NCBI RefSeq assembly: GCF_900302475.1
Contig: NZ_OMOQ01000002.1
Span: 619,740-683,739, forward strand
Source of the DNA: Defluviimonas aquaemixtae
GTDB lineage: Bacteria; Pseudomonadota; Alphaproteobacteria; Rhodobacterales; Rhodobacteraceae
Length of the DNA: 64,000 nt
Reading direction: 5' to 3'
Shown here: one piece after another, positions 25,635-33,800 of the stretch
Layout of the letters: each line of letters starts with the position of its first letter
Position numbering within the stretch: the stretch's first letter is position 1
The notes under the pieces: model-generated
Told to the model about the DNA's origin: nothing
The model's database searches: none
Seen by the model: the letters and a program-made list of their open reading frames with translations, nothing else
Position numbers and translations under genes: made by a program

Positions 25635-25994
25635 ATGACATTCCAGACGGAAATCCCGTTCACGCTGCCCAAGGGCTACATGGATGCCGAAGGCGTCCTG
25701 CACAAGGAAGGCGTGATGCGGCTCGCGACGGCGGCGGACGAGATCCTGCCGCTCAAGGACCCGCGCGTTCAGGCCAACCCGGCCTACCTGGCAATCATCG
25801 TCCTGTCGCGGGTAATCACGCACCTCGGATCCGCGCCGGACATCAACACCAAGGTGATCGAGGGCCTGTTCGCCGCCGATCTCAACTTCCTCCAGTCGCT
25901 CTACGAGGAACTGAACGGCGATGGCGACGCGCCCGCCGTTCAGCCCGCCGTCAACGGCCGGATGGAGGGGTTCGGCGTGATGGGGGAGGCATGA
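25635..25994 (+). CDS. Tail assembly (chaperone-like) protein
   Basis: A 119-residue protein of the phage tail assembly type: EIPFTLPKGYMDAEGVLHKE and a VMRLATAADEIL segment, then helices ending with an LQSLYEELN motif. In tailed phages and eCIS such proteins sit between tube genes and help tube or tape-measure assembly. The ATG at 25635 follows TTGGAGGA; an in-frame TTG at 25623 is part of that site. Overlaps the next gene by ATGA. Confidence 0.8.
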   Translation: MTFQTEIPFTLPKGYMDAEGVLHKEGVMRLATAADEILPLKDPRVQANPAYLAIIVLSRVITHLGSAPDINTKVIEGLFAADLNFLQSLYEELNGDGDAPAVQPAVNGRMEGFGVMGEA

Positions 25995-26182
25995 GGCTTT
26001 CTCCTCCCGATGAGCTCTACGAGGAGATGGCCTTCATAGCTTTTCATTTTCATTGGTCGAGCGCAGAGCTCATGGGCCTCGACCACCAAGCGCGGCGCAC
26101 CTGGTGCGGCGAGATCTCGACGATCAATCGTCGGCTCGACCAGGCGGGTGAGGGCGGCGCGAGACCGATCGAGGCGTTCTGA
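25991..26182 (+). CDS. DUF6760-like small eCIS protein
   Basis: A 63-residue protein with the compact signature of this family: DELYEEMAFIAFHFHWS near the start and RRTWCGEISTINRRL in the second half. It is found next to tail-assembly proteins in eCIS and related tail loci; the function is not established. The overlap with the previous gene recalls the G/T pair of phage lambda, but I see no slippery sequence for frameshifting. Confidence 0.8.
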   Translation: MRLSPPDELYEEMAFIAFHFHWSSAELMGLDHQARRTWCGEISTINRRLDQAGEGGARPIEAF

Positions 26183-26184
26183 CG

Positions 26185-26607
26185 ATGGCAGTCACGGATC
26201 CATTCCGATCTTTCCGGTTCCGGATCGAGGCCCAGGGCCTGGACCGGGGCGGCGTACAGTCGGTCATGGGCATAGAGCGCGTGACCGAGGTCGAACCCTA
26301 CCGCGAGGGCGGCGTGAACGACTTCGAGCACCAGCTGGCGGTGAAGACGACGCAGTCGACGCTGACCCTCAAGCGCGGCCTGATGGACCCGTGGTTCTGG
26401 GACTGGCACGAGGACGTGGTCGCGGGGAACATCGAGCGGAAGACGATCTCGATCATCCTGCTCAACCAGGTCGGGGACGAGGCCTGGCGCTGGGTCTGCG
26501 ACGGGGCCTTCCCGGTCAAGTGGACGGGCGGCGACTTCGACGCGTCGGCGAATGCCGTGGCGGTCGAGACGGTCGAACTCGTCCACCACGGGTTGACGAA
26601 GCAATGA
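26185..26607 (+). CDS. eCIS inner tube protein 2
   Basis: A 140-residue second member of the gp19-like tube family (DPFRSFRFRIEAQGLDRGGV, REGGVNDFEHQLAVKTTQST, RGLMDPWFWDWHEDV). In AFP and PVC the second tube protein forms the first ring next to the baseplate (Afp5-type), the likely role here. It overlaps the following gene by ATGA. Confidence 0.92.
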   Translation: MAVTDPFRSFRFRIEAQGLDRGGVQSVMGIERVTEVEPYREGGVNDFEHQLAVKTTQSTLTLKRGLMDPWFWDWHEDVVAGNIERKTISIILLNQVGDEAWRWVCDGAFPVKWTGGDFDASANAVAVETVELVHHGLTKQ

Positions 26608-27644
26608 TCGCGCGCGTCGGCATAAGGCCCCGGCGCCCGATGGCCGTGCGGCGTCCGTTTCCAGCGCGATCCGCGGCCAATCCGGAACGGGCGAGGCGCG
26701 GTGCGGACTTGTACTTCCGCAAGCCCGGCGAGGCGGGGCCGGCCGCGCCGCAGCGTCCGAACCGTGCGATCCACGTGGAGAATTCCAGCCGGGTGAGCCT
26801 AACGCTCAGCCTGCGATTTTCCCTGCTTTTCAATTGGTCGCGTCAGGTTTCTCAAGTCGTTTCTTTGGCGAATGACGTGGTGCGCGCCGAGACGGAGCTG
26901 CCGCGGATCGTGGACAGAACGCTGTCGCGCCGCCTGTTCGAGATGCGGTTCCACGAACGACGCTTCCGAGTGCAGAGAACCGCTTCGACCGGCCGCGACG
27001 GCATGCCGGGGCGCGGCGCGAACGGGCGCGACGGTCGATCGGCCATGCGGTTCGGGTCACGGGGCGCGCAGGCCGGTGTACCGTTCCCGCTCCGCCAGAC
27101 CTTCACGGCCTGGATAGAGCGGAGGGCGTCGGTCTTGCACACCCTGTCCAACGTCAAGACCCTGGCGTCGGTGCCCGCCCGCGCCGCGGCAGCCGACGGT
27201 GCGTCGCGCGGTTCCGGTCGCGAGGAGAGGCTGTTCTCGGAGGTCCGGAGCCATGTGTCCGCTCCGACCCGCACCGGGTTCGCGCGGCTGGAGTTGGTCG
27301 GGCGGCACTTCCGGGCGGTGGAGGTGCGGGCCGAGGTCGCCGCGGCGCCCAACCGTCCGGAGCGCCACAGCAGCCGCGCAGACAGTTTCGCGGAACCGCG
27401 AGGAGACAGCGCGCGGCGGCCAGCCGCGCCCGCGCCGGTGGCGCCTCGGAGAGCGCAGGCGCCCACAGCGCTCGCGTTCCGCAAGCCGCCCGAGCGGCCT
27501 GCGCCGGTCCAACGGGCCGCGCCGCCGCCTGTGCCGCCGCCGCCACCCAAGGCGCCCGCAGTCGACATGGCGCGGCTCGACGCCGAACTCTGGAAGCGGT
27601 TCGAGAAGCGGATCCGCATCGAACAGGAAAGACGGGGGCGCTGA
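26604..27644 (+). CDS. Basic, Pro-rich linker protein upstream of the LysM gene
   Basis: A 346-residue protein, very rich in Arg, Ala and Pro, with a poly-Pro tract near residues 308-318 and a C-terminal amphipathic helix (LDAELWKRFEKRIRIEQERR). That tail recalls small proteins placed before the LysM tube-cap gene in other eCIS loci (Afp6 position). The start at 26604 (ATGA overlap with the tube gene) was chosen; a longer frame from 26148 only shadows the tube gene. Function unknown; it may guide baseplate assembly. Confidence 0.7.
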   Translation: MIARVGIRPRRPMAVRRPFPARSAANPERARRGADLYFRKPGEAGPAAPQRPNRAIHVENSSRVSLTLSLRFSLLFNWSRQVSQVVSLANDVVRAETELPRIVDRTLSRRLFEMRFHERRFRVQRTASTGRDGMPGRGANGRDGRSAMRFGSRGAQAGVPFPLRQTFTAWIERRASVLHTLSNVKTLASVPARAAAADGASRGSGREERLFSEVRSHVSAPTRTGFARLELVGRHFRAVEVRAEVAAAPNRPERHSSRADSFAEPRGDSARRPAAPAPVAPRRAQAPTALAFRKPPERPAPVQRAAPPPVPPPPPKAPAVDMARLDAELWKRFEKRIRIEQERRGR

Positions 27645-27647
27645 GCG

Positions 27648-28343
27648 ATGACCACGCAGCTTGTCAAAGCCCATATCGAAATCCTCGAAGGGCGGAACGA
27701 GGGCGAGAAGGTCGAGGTGCTGTTCAACCCGACCGAATACGCCGTCGAGTACAGCGCCAGCTTCCAGGAAACCCCGGTTCCCGGCCTGTCGAACCCCATC
27801 CTGCAATTCGTGAACGGCTCGGCCGAGGTCCTGAGCATGGACCTCCTGTTCGACACCTATACGGACGGGGGCGGGGAGTCGGTGGCGGACATCACCGCCA
27901 ACTTCATCAAGATGCTCACGATCGATGGTGACACGCATGCGCCGCCGCGCGTCCAGTTCAAGTGGGGCGCCTTCAGTTTCCGCGCCATCGTCGAGAAGAT
28001 CTCGCAGCGCTTCACCATGTTCCTCGGTGACGGAACGCCGGTGCGTGCCACGCTGAACGTCACGTTCAAGCAATACCGGACGATCCGCGAGCAACTCGAG
28101 AACCCGCGCAGGAACTCGGCCGACAAGACCAAGCACCGCGTGCTGGGAAAGGTCGACGGGCACCGTCCGACACCCGAGTCGCTCTGGCTTCTGTCGCAGG
28201 CGGAATACGGCGACCCGAAGTTCTGGCGGGTGATCGCGGCGCACAACGACGTCGAGGACCCGCGGGCGCTGGTGCCGGGCGACGTGATGGTCACGCCGCC
28301 CCTGGAGGATTTCAAGCTGGGCGAGGGCCGCAATGGACGTTGA
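27648..28343 (+). CDS. LysM-containing tube-initiator/cap protein (Afp7-like)
   Basis: A 231-residue protein. The N-terminal 160 residues fit the CIS tube-protein domain (EKVEVLFNPTEYAVEYSASF, VQFKWGAFSFRAIVEKI). The C-terminus is a LysM-like unit (SLWLLSQAEYGDPKFWRVI, then DPRALVPGDVMVTPP). Homologues link the tube to the spike complex in the baseplate. It overlaps the next gene by 11 bp. Confidence 0.9.
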   Translation: MTTQLVKAHIEILEGRNEGEKVEVLFNPTEYAVEYSASFQETPVPGLSNPILQFVNGSAEVLSMDLLFDTYTDGGGESVADITANFIKMLTIDGDTHAPPRVQFKWGAFSFRAIVEKISQRFTMFLGDGTPVRATLNVTFKQYRTIREQLENPRRNSADKTKHRVLGKVDGHRPTPESLWLLSQAEYGDPKFWRVIAAHNDVEDPRALVPGDVMVTPPLEDFKLGEGRNGR

Positions 28344-29442
28344 AACGCTCGAACAGCGCCACGGCGACTATTTCGCCCCCGCCTTCGTCGTCACCGTCGG
28401 CGGCGAGGATCTGGTGCGCGACCATTTCCTGACCGTTTCGGCGGTGAAGGTCGACCTGAAGGTGAACGCGGCCGGCCGGTTCTCGATCACCGTCGCAAAC
28501 GCGTTCAACTGGGAGCATCGCGAGTTCGTCGCCGGCGAGAACGACTCGCGCGTCGACCTGCTGGAGCTCTTCGCCTTCGGGGCAGAGGTCGAGGTGAAGC
28601 TGGGATACGGCGAACTGGCGCGGCTGGACACGATTCTGAAGGGCATCGTCACCGAGTTGAACACGACCTTCGGCGCGGGCGGAACTCCTGAGCTCGAGGT
28701 CGCCGGTTATGATGCGCTTTACCCACTCACCATAGGGAAATACACACGAAACTGGGAGGGCGTCCCGGAAACCGATGCGGTGGAGGAGATCGCGGATATC
28801 CGCGGGCTCGACGCGGATATCGTCTCGAGCGAGACCGAGATCGCGCGCATCGACCAGAACGAGGAAACGGACTTCGCGTTCCTCGAGAAGATGGCCGAGC
28901 GCACGAGTTCGGTCTTCTACATGAATGGCGAGACGTTCCGGTTCGCGCCGCGCCAGAACCAGGACTCGGCCGAAATCGTGCTTCCCTGGGGCGGCGGGCT
29001 GACCACGTTCTCGCCCGAGGCCAACCTCGCCAAGCAGGTCGCCGTGGTCGAGGTGGTGGGCACCTCGGCCACCGATGGCGCGCCCATCGTGGGACGCGCC
29101 CAGCGCGGCCAGGAAGGCGGTCTGGACCAGGGCGCGGAAAGCGGCGTCGACCGCATCGCGACGGCCCTGTCGTCAGAACCGGTCCTGCGTATCCGCGCCG
29201 CGGTTCACACGCAGGAGGAGGCCGACGCCCGCGCCGCCGCGATCCTCGAGGAACGGGCGCAGGACTTCGTCACCGGCACCGCCGAGTGCATCGGGCTGCC
29301 CGAGCTCAAACCGGACATAAACGTTGAATTCGAGGGGCTTGGCCGCGGTTTCTCGAAAACCTACTGGGTCTCGGGCGTCGTCCACGACATCTCGGGCAGC
29401 GGCTTCAAGTCAACCGTCAGCGTGCAGGAGACGAACATATGA
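28333..29442 (+). CDS. Spike hub protein (gp27/VgrG N-terminal-like)
   Basis: A 369-residue protein related to phage late-control D/gp27 hub proteins: DVETLEQRHGDYFAPAFVV, VNAAGRFSITVANAFNWEH, and the gp27-like closing part with VSGVVHDISGSGFKSTVSV. AFP and PVC carry hub and OB-fold in one chain (Afp8); here the OB/needle part is the separate next gene, overlapping by ATGA. Confidence 0.88.
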   Translation: MDVETLEQRHGDYFAPAFVVTVGGEDLVRDHFLTVSAVKVDLKVNAAGRFSITVANAFNWEHREFVAGENDSRVDLLELFAFGAEVEVKLGYGELARLDTILKGIVTELNTTFGAGGTPELEVAGYDALYPLTIGKYTRNWEGVPETDAVEEIADIRGLDADIVSSETEIARIDQNEETDFAFLEKMAERTSSVFYMNGETFRFAPRQNQDSAEIVLPWGGGLTTFSPEANLAKQVAVVEVVGTSATDGAPIVGRAQRGQEGGLDQGAESGVDRIATALSSEPVLRIRAAVHTQEEADARAAAILEERAQDFVTGTAECIGLPELKPDINVEFEGLGRGFSKTYWVSGVVHDISGSGFKSTVSVQETNI

Positions 29443-30080
29443 ACATGCTCGGTGCCATGCGTCCTTCCGAAGCGGAACGCGCTTCCGATGGCTTCCCGAG
29501 AGGCCTGGCCTTCGGTGTCGTGACGACCAACGACGGCGACCCCGAGGGGCTCGGGCGTGTTCGGGTCAAGCTGGAGCTGCATTCCGAAGGGCAGGAGAGT
29601 TTCTGGGCGCGAGTCGCAGCGCCGATGGCGGGGGGCGACATCGGGTTCTACACCCTGCCGGACGTGGGCGACGAGGTGCTCGTTGGTTTCATCGCCGAGG
29701 ACCCGACGCATCCGGTGATCCTCGGCGGGGTCTGGAACGGGCAGAAGGCGCCTCCCGACACGAACGGCGAGGGCGAGGGCAACGACCGCAAGATCTTCCG
29801 CACGCGCAAGAAGCACGAGTTGCGCTTCGACGACGGCGACGCCCACGAGATCGAACTGCTGCTCGCCGATGGCCCCCGGTTCCACCTGACGCAGGACTTC
29901 GCGCTTCTGGAGGATGCGAACGGCAACAAGGTCAAGATCGAGGCCGGCGGCGCGATCACGATCGAGGCCAGCCAATCCATCACCCTTACCGCGCCCACGG
30001 TGAAGATCGACGCGCAGCAGGCCGAAGTCTCCGGCTCGGCGAACTGCAAGGTCTCGGGCGCATTGGTGGAGATCAACTGA
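29439..30080 (+). CDS. Spike OB-fold/needle protein (gp5/gpV-like)
   Basis: A 213-residue protein. The OB-fold signature GLAFGVVTTNDGDPEGLGRV and the following VGDEVLVGFIAEDPTHPVIL-GGVWNG segment are those of baseplate assembly protein V/VgrG. The C-terminal repeats (GGAITIEASQSITLTAPT, VKIDAQQAEVSGSANCKV) would form the beta-helical needle that carries the PAAR tip. The stop overlaps the PAAR start (TGATG). Confidence 0.92.
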   Translation: MNMLGAMRPSEAERASDGFPRGLAFGVVTTNDGDPEGLGRVRVKLELHSEGQESFWARVAAPMAGGDIGFYTLPDVGDEVLVGFIAEDPTHPVILGGVWNGQKAPPDTNGEGEGNDRKIFRTRKKHELRFDDGDAHEIELLLADGPRFHLTQDFALLEDANGNKVKIEAGGAITIEASQSITLTAPTVKIDAQQAEVSGSANCKVSGALVEIN

Positions 30081-30376
30081 TGGGACAGCCGGCAGCGAGA
30101 ATGGGCGATCAGACAAGCCACGGCACGCCGCTGGCTCCGGGCCCGGGGGCGGTCACCGTGCTGATCGGCGGGCAGCCGGCCTGGCGGGTCGGCGTCGACT
30201 TCCATACCTGCCCGCTGGTCAACGGCGTGGTGCCACATGTCGGCGGCACGGTCGCGGTGGGCTCGACCAGCGTCAAGATCATGGGGTCCTTCGCGGTGCG
30301 GCAGGGCGACCAGGTGCTCGAGGCGGGTCCCCCCAACGCCATCGCCAAGGGCGAAATGACGGTGCTAATCGGATGA
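30080..30376 (+). CDS. PAAR-repeat spike tip protein
   Basis: A 98-residue PAAR protein: PAARMGDQTSHGTPL at the start, GVDFHTCPLVNGVVPHVGG in the middle, and the repeated VKIMGSFAVRQGD/ITKGE-like strands. His and Cys residues of the PAAR metal site are present. It caps the needle and can carry effectors. The gene starts one base before the previous stop ends and overlaps gp25 by 4 bp. Confidence 0.92.
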   Translation: MGQPAARMGDQTSHGTPLAPGPGAVTVLIGGQPAWRVGVDFHTCPLVNGVVPHVGGTVAVGSTSVKIMGSFAVRQGDQVLEAGPPNAIAKGEMTVLIG

Positions 30377-30801
30377 CCCGGCGCGCGTCCTCTCTCACAC
30401 TCGGCGATCCGCCCCGGTTCCTCGGGCGCGGCTTCGCCTTTCCACCCCAGCTCGATCCGCGCTGGGGCCGGTTCGACTTGGTCGAGGGCGAGGTGGACGT
30501 GCGGCAGGCGATCATGATCATCGTGCTGACGGCCAAGGGCGAGCGGGTGATGCGGCCCGACTTCGGCTGTGGCATCCACGAACTGGTCTTCGATCCGGTC
30601 GATGCGCAGCTTGTCGCGGACATCAAGGAAACCGTGACGGATGCGCTCCGCCGCTTCGAAGCGCGGATCGACGTCCTGGGCGTCAAGGTCGACGTCGGCA
30701 ACGCGCTGAACGGCGAGCTCAAGATCGATGTGAACTACCGGCTGCGGACGACGAACCAGCCGGGCAACGCGGTCTTTCCATTCTTCATTCCGGAGAGGTG
30801 A
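30373..30801 (+). CDS. Baseplate wedge protein (gp25-like)
   Basis: A 142-residue GPW/gp25-family protein (Afp9-type): DVRQAIMIIVLTAKGERVM, RPDFGCGIHELVFDP, ending in strands with LKIDVNYRLRTTN. In contractile particles it starts sheath polymerisation at the baseplate. Coupled to both neighbours by overlaps. Confidence 0.92.
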   Translation: MTRRASSLTLGDPPRFLGRGFAFPPQLDPRWGRFDLVEGEVDVRQAIMIIVLTAKGERVMRPDFGCGIHELVFDPVDAQLVADIKETVTDALRRFEARIDVLGVKVDVGNALNGELKIDVNYRLRTTNQPGNAVFPFFIPER

Positions 30802-33800
30802 TGAGCGGCGTGCCGGAATATCCCCCGATCGATCCGCGCCGCGGACGCCTGCTGCGCGAAGACCTGTTGCGGGACATCGCGGAGCTCGCGCCCGGCTGGC
30901 GCGCCGTGGCCGAGGAAAGCGGCGCTGACCGTGCGCTGGTACAAATCGCTGCGCGTCTCTTGGAGCAGAGCACGCGGCGGCTCGACAAGACGCCCGAGCG
31001 GGACGGGCTTGCCTTCCTCGACATGCTGAACGTGCCTGCCCCGCAGCCCCGGTCGGCCGAGGGGCACGCGGTGGTGGCGCTTGCGAAGGACCGCGAGGGG
31101 CCCGAGACGCTGCCGGCCCGATCCGGCTTCGATCTGGACACGCCCGACAGTGCGGTCCGGTTCGAAACCACGGACGTCCTGACGATCCAGAACGCCCGGA
31201 TCGAAGCCGTCTTCACCGTGGATCCCGCATCGGACCGGATCGGATCCGCGCCTGCGACGGTCGTGTCGCTCGAACCCGAGGTCGGCGACGCGCTGGAATA
31301 CATTCTCGACAGCGCGGTCGGGGCAGGCGACCGCGTGCTTAGGCTCAGTTTCGCGACCGGGCTGGAGGCGGGAAACCTGCTTCGGATCGACGCCGACGGC
31401 GACGTGCGCATCCGCGTGATCGAGAGCGTGTCCGAGGACGGGCTCGTGACGCTGACCGCTCCGGTCGGCGGCACGGGCCTGAAGCCGGGTATCGGCACGT
31501 TGCAGCGTATGACCTGGCTCGATGCCTTCGCGATGCCGGACGAACAGGAACATGCGTTCTATATCGGCGACGCCGCTGCGCTCGACGTCTCCCCTCCGGC
31601 CGAGATGACGCTGACCATCACGGGACGGCAGGGCGACGGCGCGCCGGCGGTGGATGCGTTCGGCGCCACCCCGATGGCGGTTGAGATCTGGGGGCAGCGT
31701 GCGGACCAGGAGGACCCGGCCTGGCACGCGCTGCCGGAAGTGGGCCGCGACGGCGACAAGGTGACCTACCTCAAAGCTTGGGACGGTCCGGTCCTGGAGC
31801 TCGAGATCGCCAAGGACATAAAAAACCGCTGGCTCAGGATGCGCCGGCTCGGTCCGGTGCCGCCCGAGGGCGACGGGGCGCAGGAATTGAGGGTCGATGG
31901 GGTCCTGCTCGAGGTCGCGATGCTGGAGGGTGAGGACGAGCCGCCCGCCGACACCATCTCGCAGGCCGTGCACAACGCTACGCCACTGCCGATCAGTTCG
32001 GCCTTCCTGCCGTTCGGGGCCGAGCCGCAGCGCTTCGACGTCTTCGCGCTGGCCGCGCCCGAAGTGTTCACCAAGGCGGGGGCGACCGCGACGCTGAAGT
32101 TCGACTTGCAGGACGCGACGCTGGAGGCGCTCGCGGCTGTCCTGGCCCGGAAAGGGGAAACGCGGCCCCATGTCTTCGGGATCGGCAAGAACGGGCGGCT
32201 ACAGGTCATCGACCGCGCCGTATCGCCGCAGTACTGGCTCGAGGTCACGGCCTCCGCGCCGGACCAGGAAGACGCGCCGAAGCTTTCGCCTGAGTTCGGA
32301 GTCAAGGCGGCGACGCTGAACGCCGACACCGACCTCGTGCTTGCCGTGTCCGGAACCGAAGGCGCGACCGTGCTTCACGCGATACCGGTGAAGGTCGACC
32401 CGAGCCTCCTTGCCGACGGCGAGGGCAATGGCGGCGCCGGGACGTGGGAAGAGGTGCCGAAGCATCTGGAAGGCCTCAGCCCCGAGGCGATGAGCAAGGC
32501 CATCGTGCTGGTGCCGATGGCCGCCAGCGGGGTGAACCCCTCGGCCGCGCAGGTGCTCTGGGCAAGCGACATGGGCGTCCAGCGATTTCGCCTGGACGCG
32601 GACGGGACGCCATCGGTCGGAGCGAGCTGGGAGCCCGTGCCGTTGCCGGGGGTGACGCTGGACGCAATGGCGCGGCTTGCACCGGTCGGGAACAGCTTCC
32701 AGAACGGAGCGGGCGAGTTTCTGGTCACCGACGAGGACAAGAAGGTCTGGGTTTTCGGCATCGACTCCCTCGGAGCTGTCACCACAGAAGCCACGGGCAT
32801 CGAGATCGCCGACGAAACACTTCCCGCGGGCGCCGTCTGGCGGGACGGACTGGTTCAGCACCGAAGTGTGGTGGGTCAGGATCAGAACGGGCAGCTGCAG
32901 TACTTCGAGGACGGCAACCTGACGCCTATCCCCGACCCCAACCTCGGCACGCCCAAACGGTTCGGTCTGATCGCGGGTATCGCGCCGCAACGCGCGACCA
33001 CGAGCTTTCAGTACGAGCAACCTTCGATCGTCGCGGTCTACGATCAGGCCGGAACGAGCATCCTGCTGGAGTGGAACATCGAGGCGCTGGATCGCCCGAT
33101 CCGCCACGATATCGGCAAGGTCGGAACGATAACCGCCGGACTGGCGGGGACATCGGACCGTTCGGCCCAGCTGGTCACGGCGGGCGCTACGCAGAGCCTT
33201 GCCTTCCTGTCCTTCAATCCCTCGGCCTGGACCGAGTTCTTCACCTGGCTGAAGGCGGACGTGACCGACGCCGACCGTCCAAACCTCTTCTTCGAGCATA
33301 GCGGCGGGATCGTTTCTCAGGCCGACCGTGTCACTCTGCCCGACGCCGACGGTGCGCGCGTACTGCTCGGTCAGGCGACACCGGTGGACGGCAACGAGGA
33401 CATCACGCTGTGGCTGCTGGACGACGAGCTGGACAGCACCTTCGACGATGCGACCAAGCGGGTGAAGCTGTTTTCGGGTGACCTGCCTGCGGCTGGCGAA
33501 TTCGTATTCGTCGCGAAAACGGGTGGCGATTTTCACCGCTACATGGTCGCCGCGGTCCAGGGCGGGAACGATTCTTTCACAGTGGTGGAAGATGCCGACC
33601 TGTCCGCGCGCCTCGCCGGGGCGGTCGACGTGAAGACTCGCAAGGTTGCCCCCACGGCGACGGCGGACGAATGGCTCGCCCGAAAGGACGCGCCGAGCTT
33701 TTCTCAGATCGGCACGCAGGCGGTCTTCTCGGGCATCGGCACCAGCAAGAGGCCCGCCTCAATGCTGCTCCCCGGGGCGGCCGCGCCGATCACGCTGCCG

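Noticed and set aside
26148..27644. A 498-codon plus-strand ORF covering the second tube gene and the linker gene
   Set aside because: Its first 150 codons are a shadow of the tube gene. The real linker protein starts at 26604 with an ATGA overlap.
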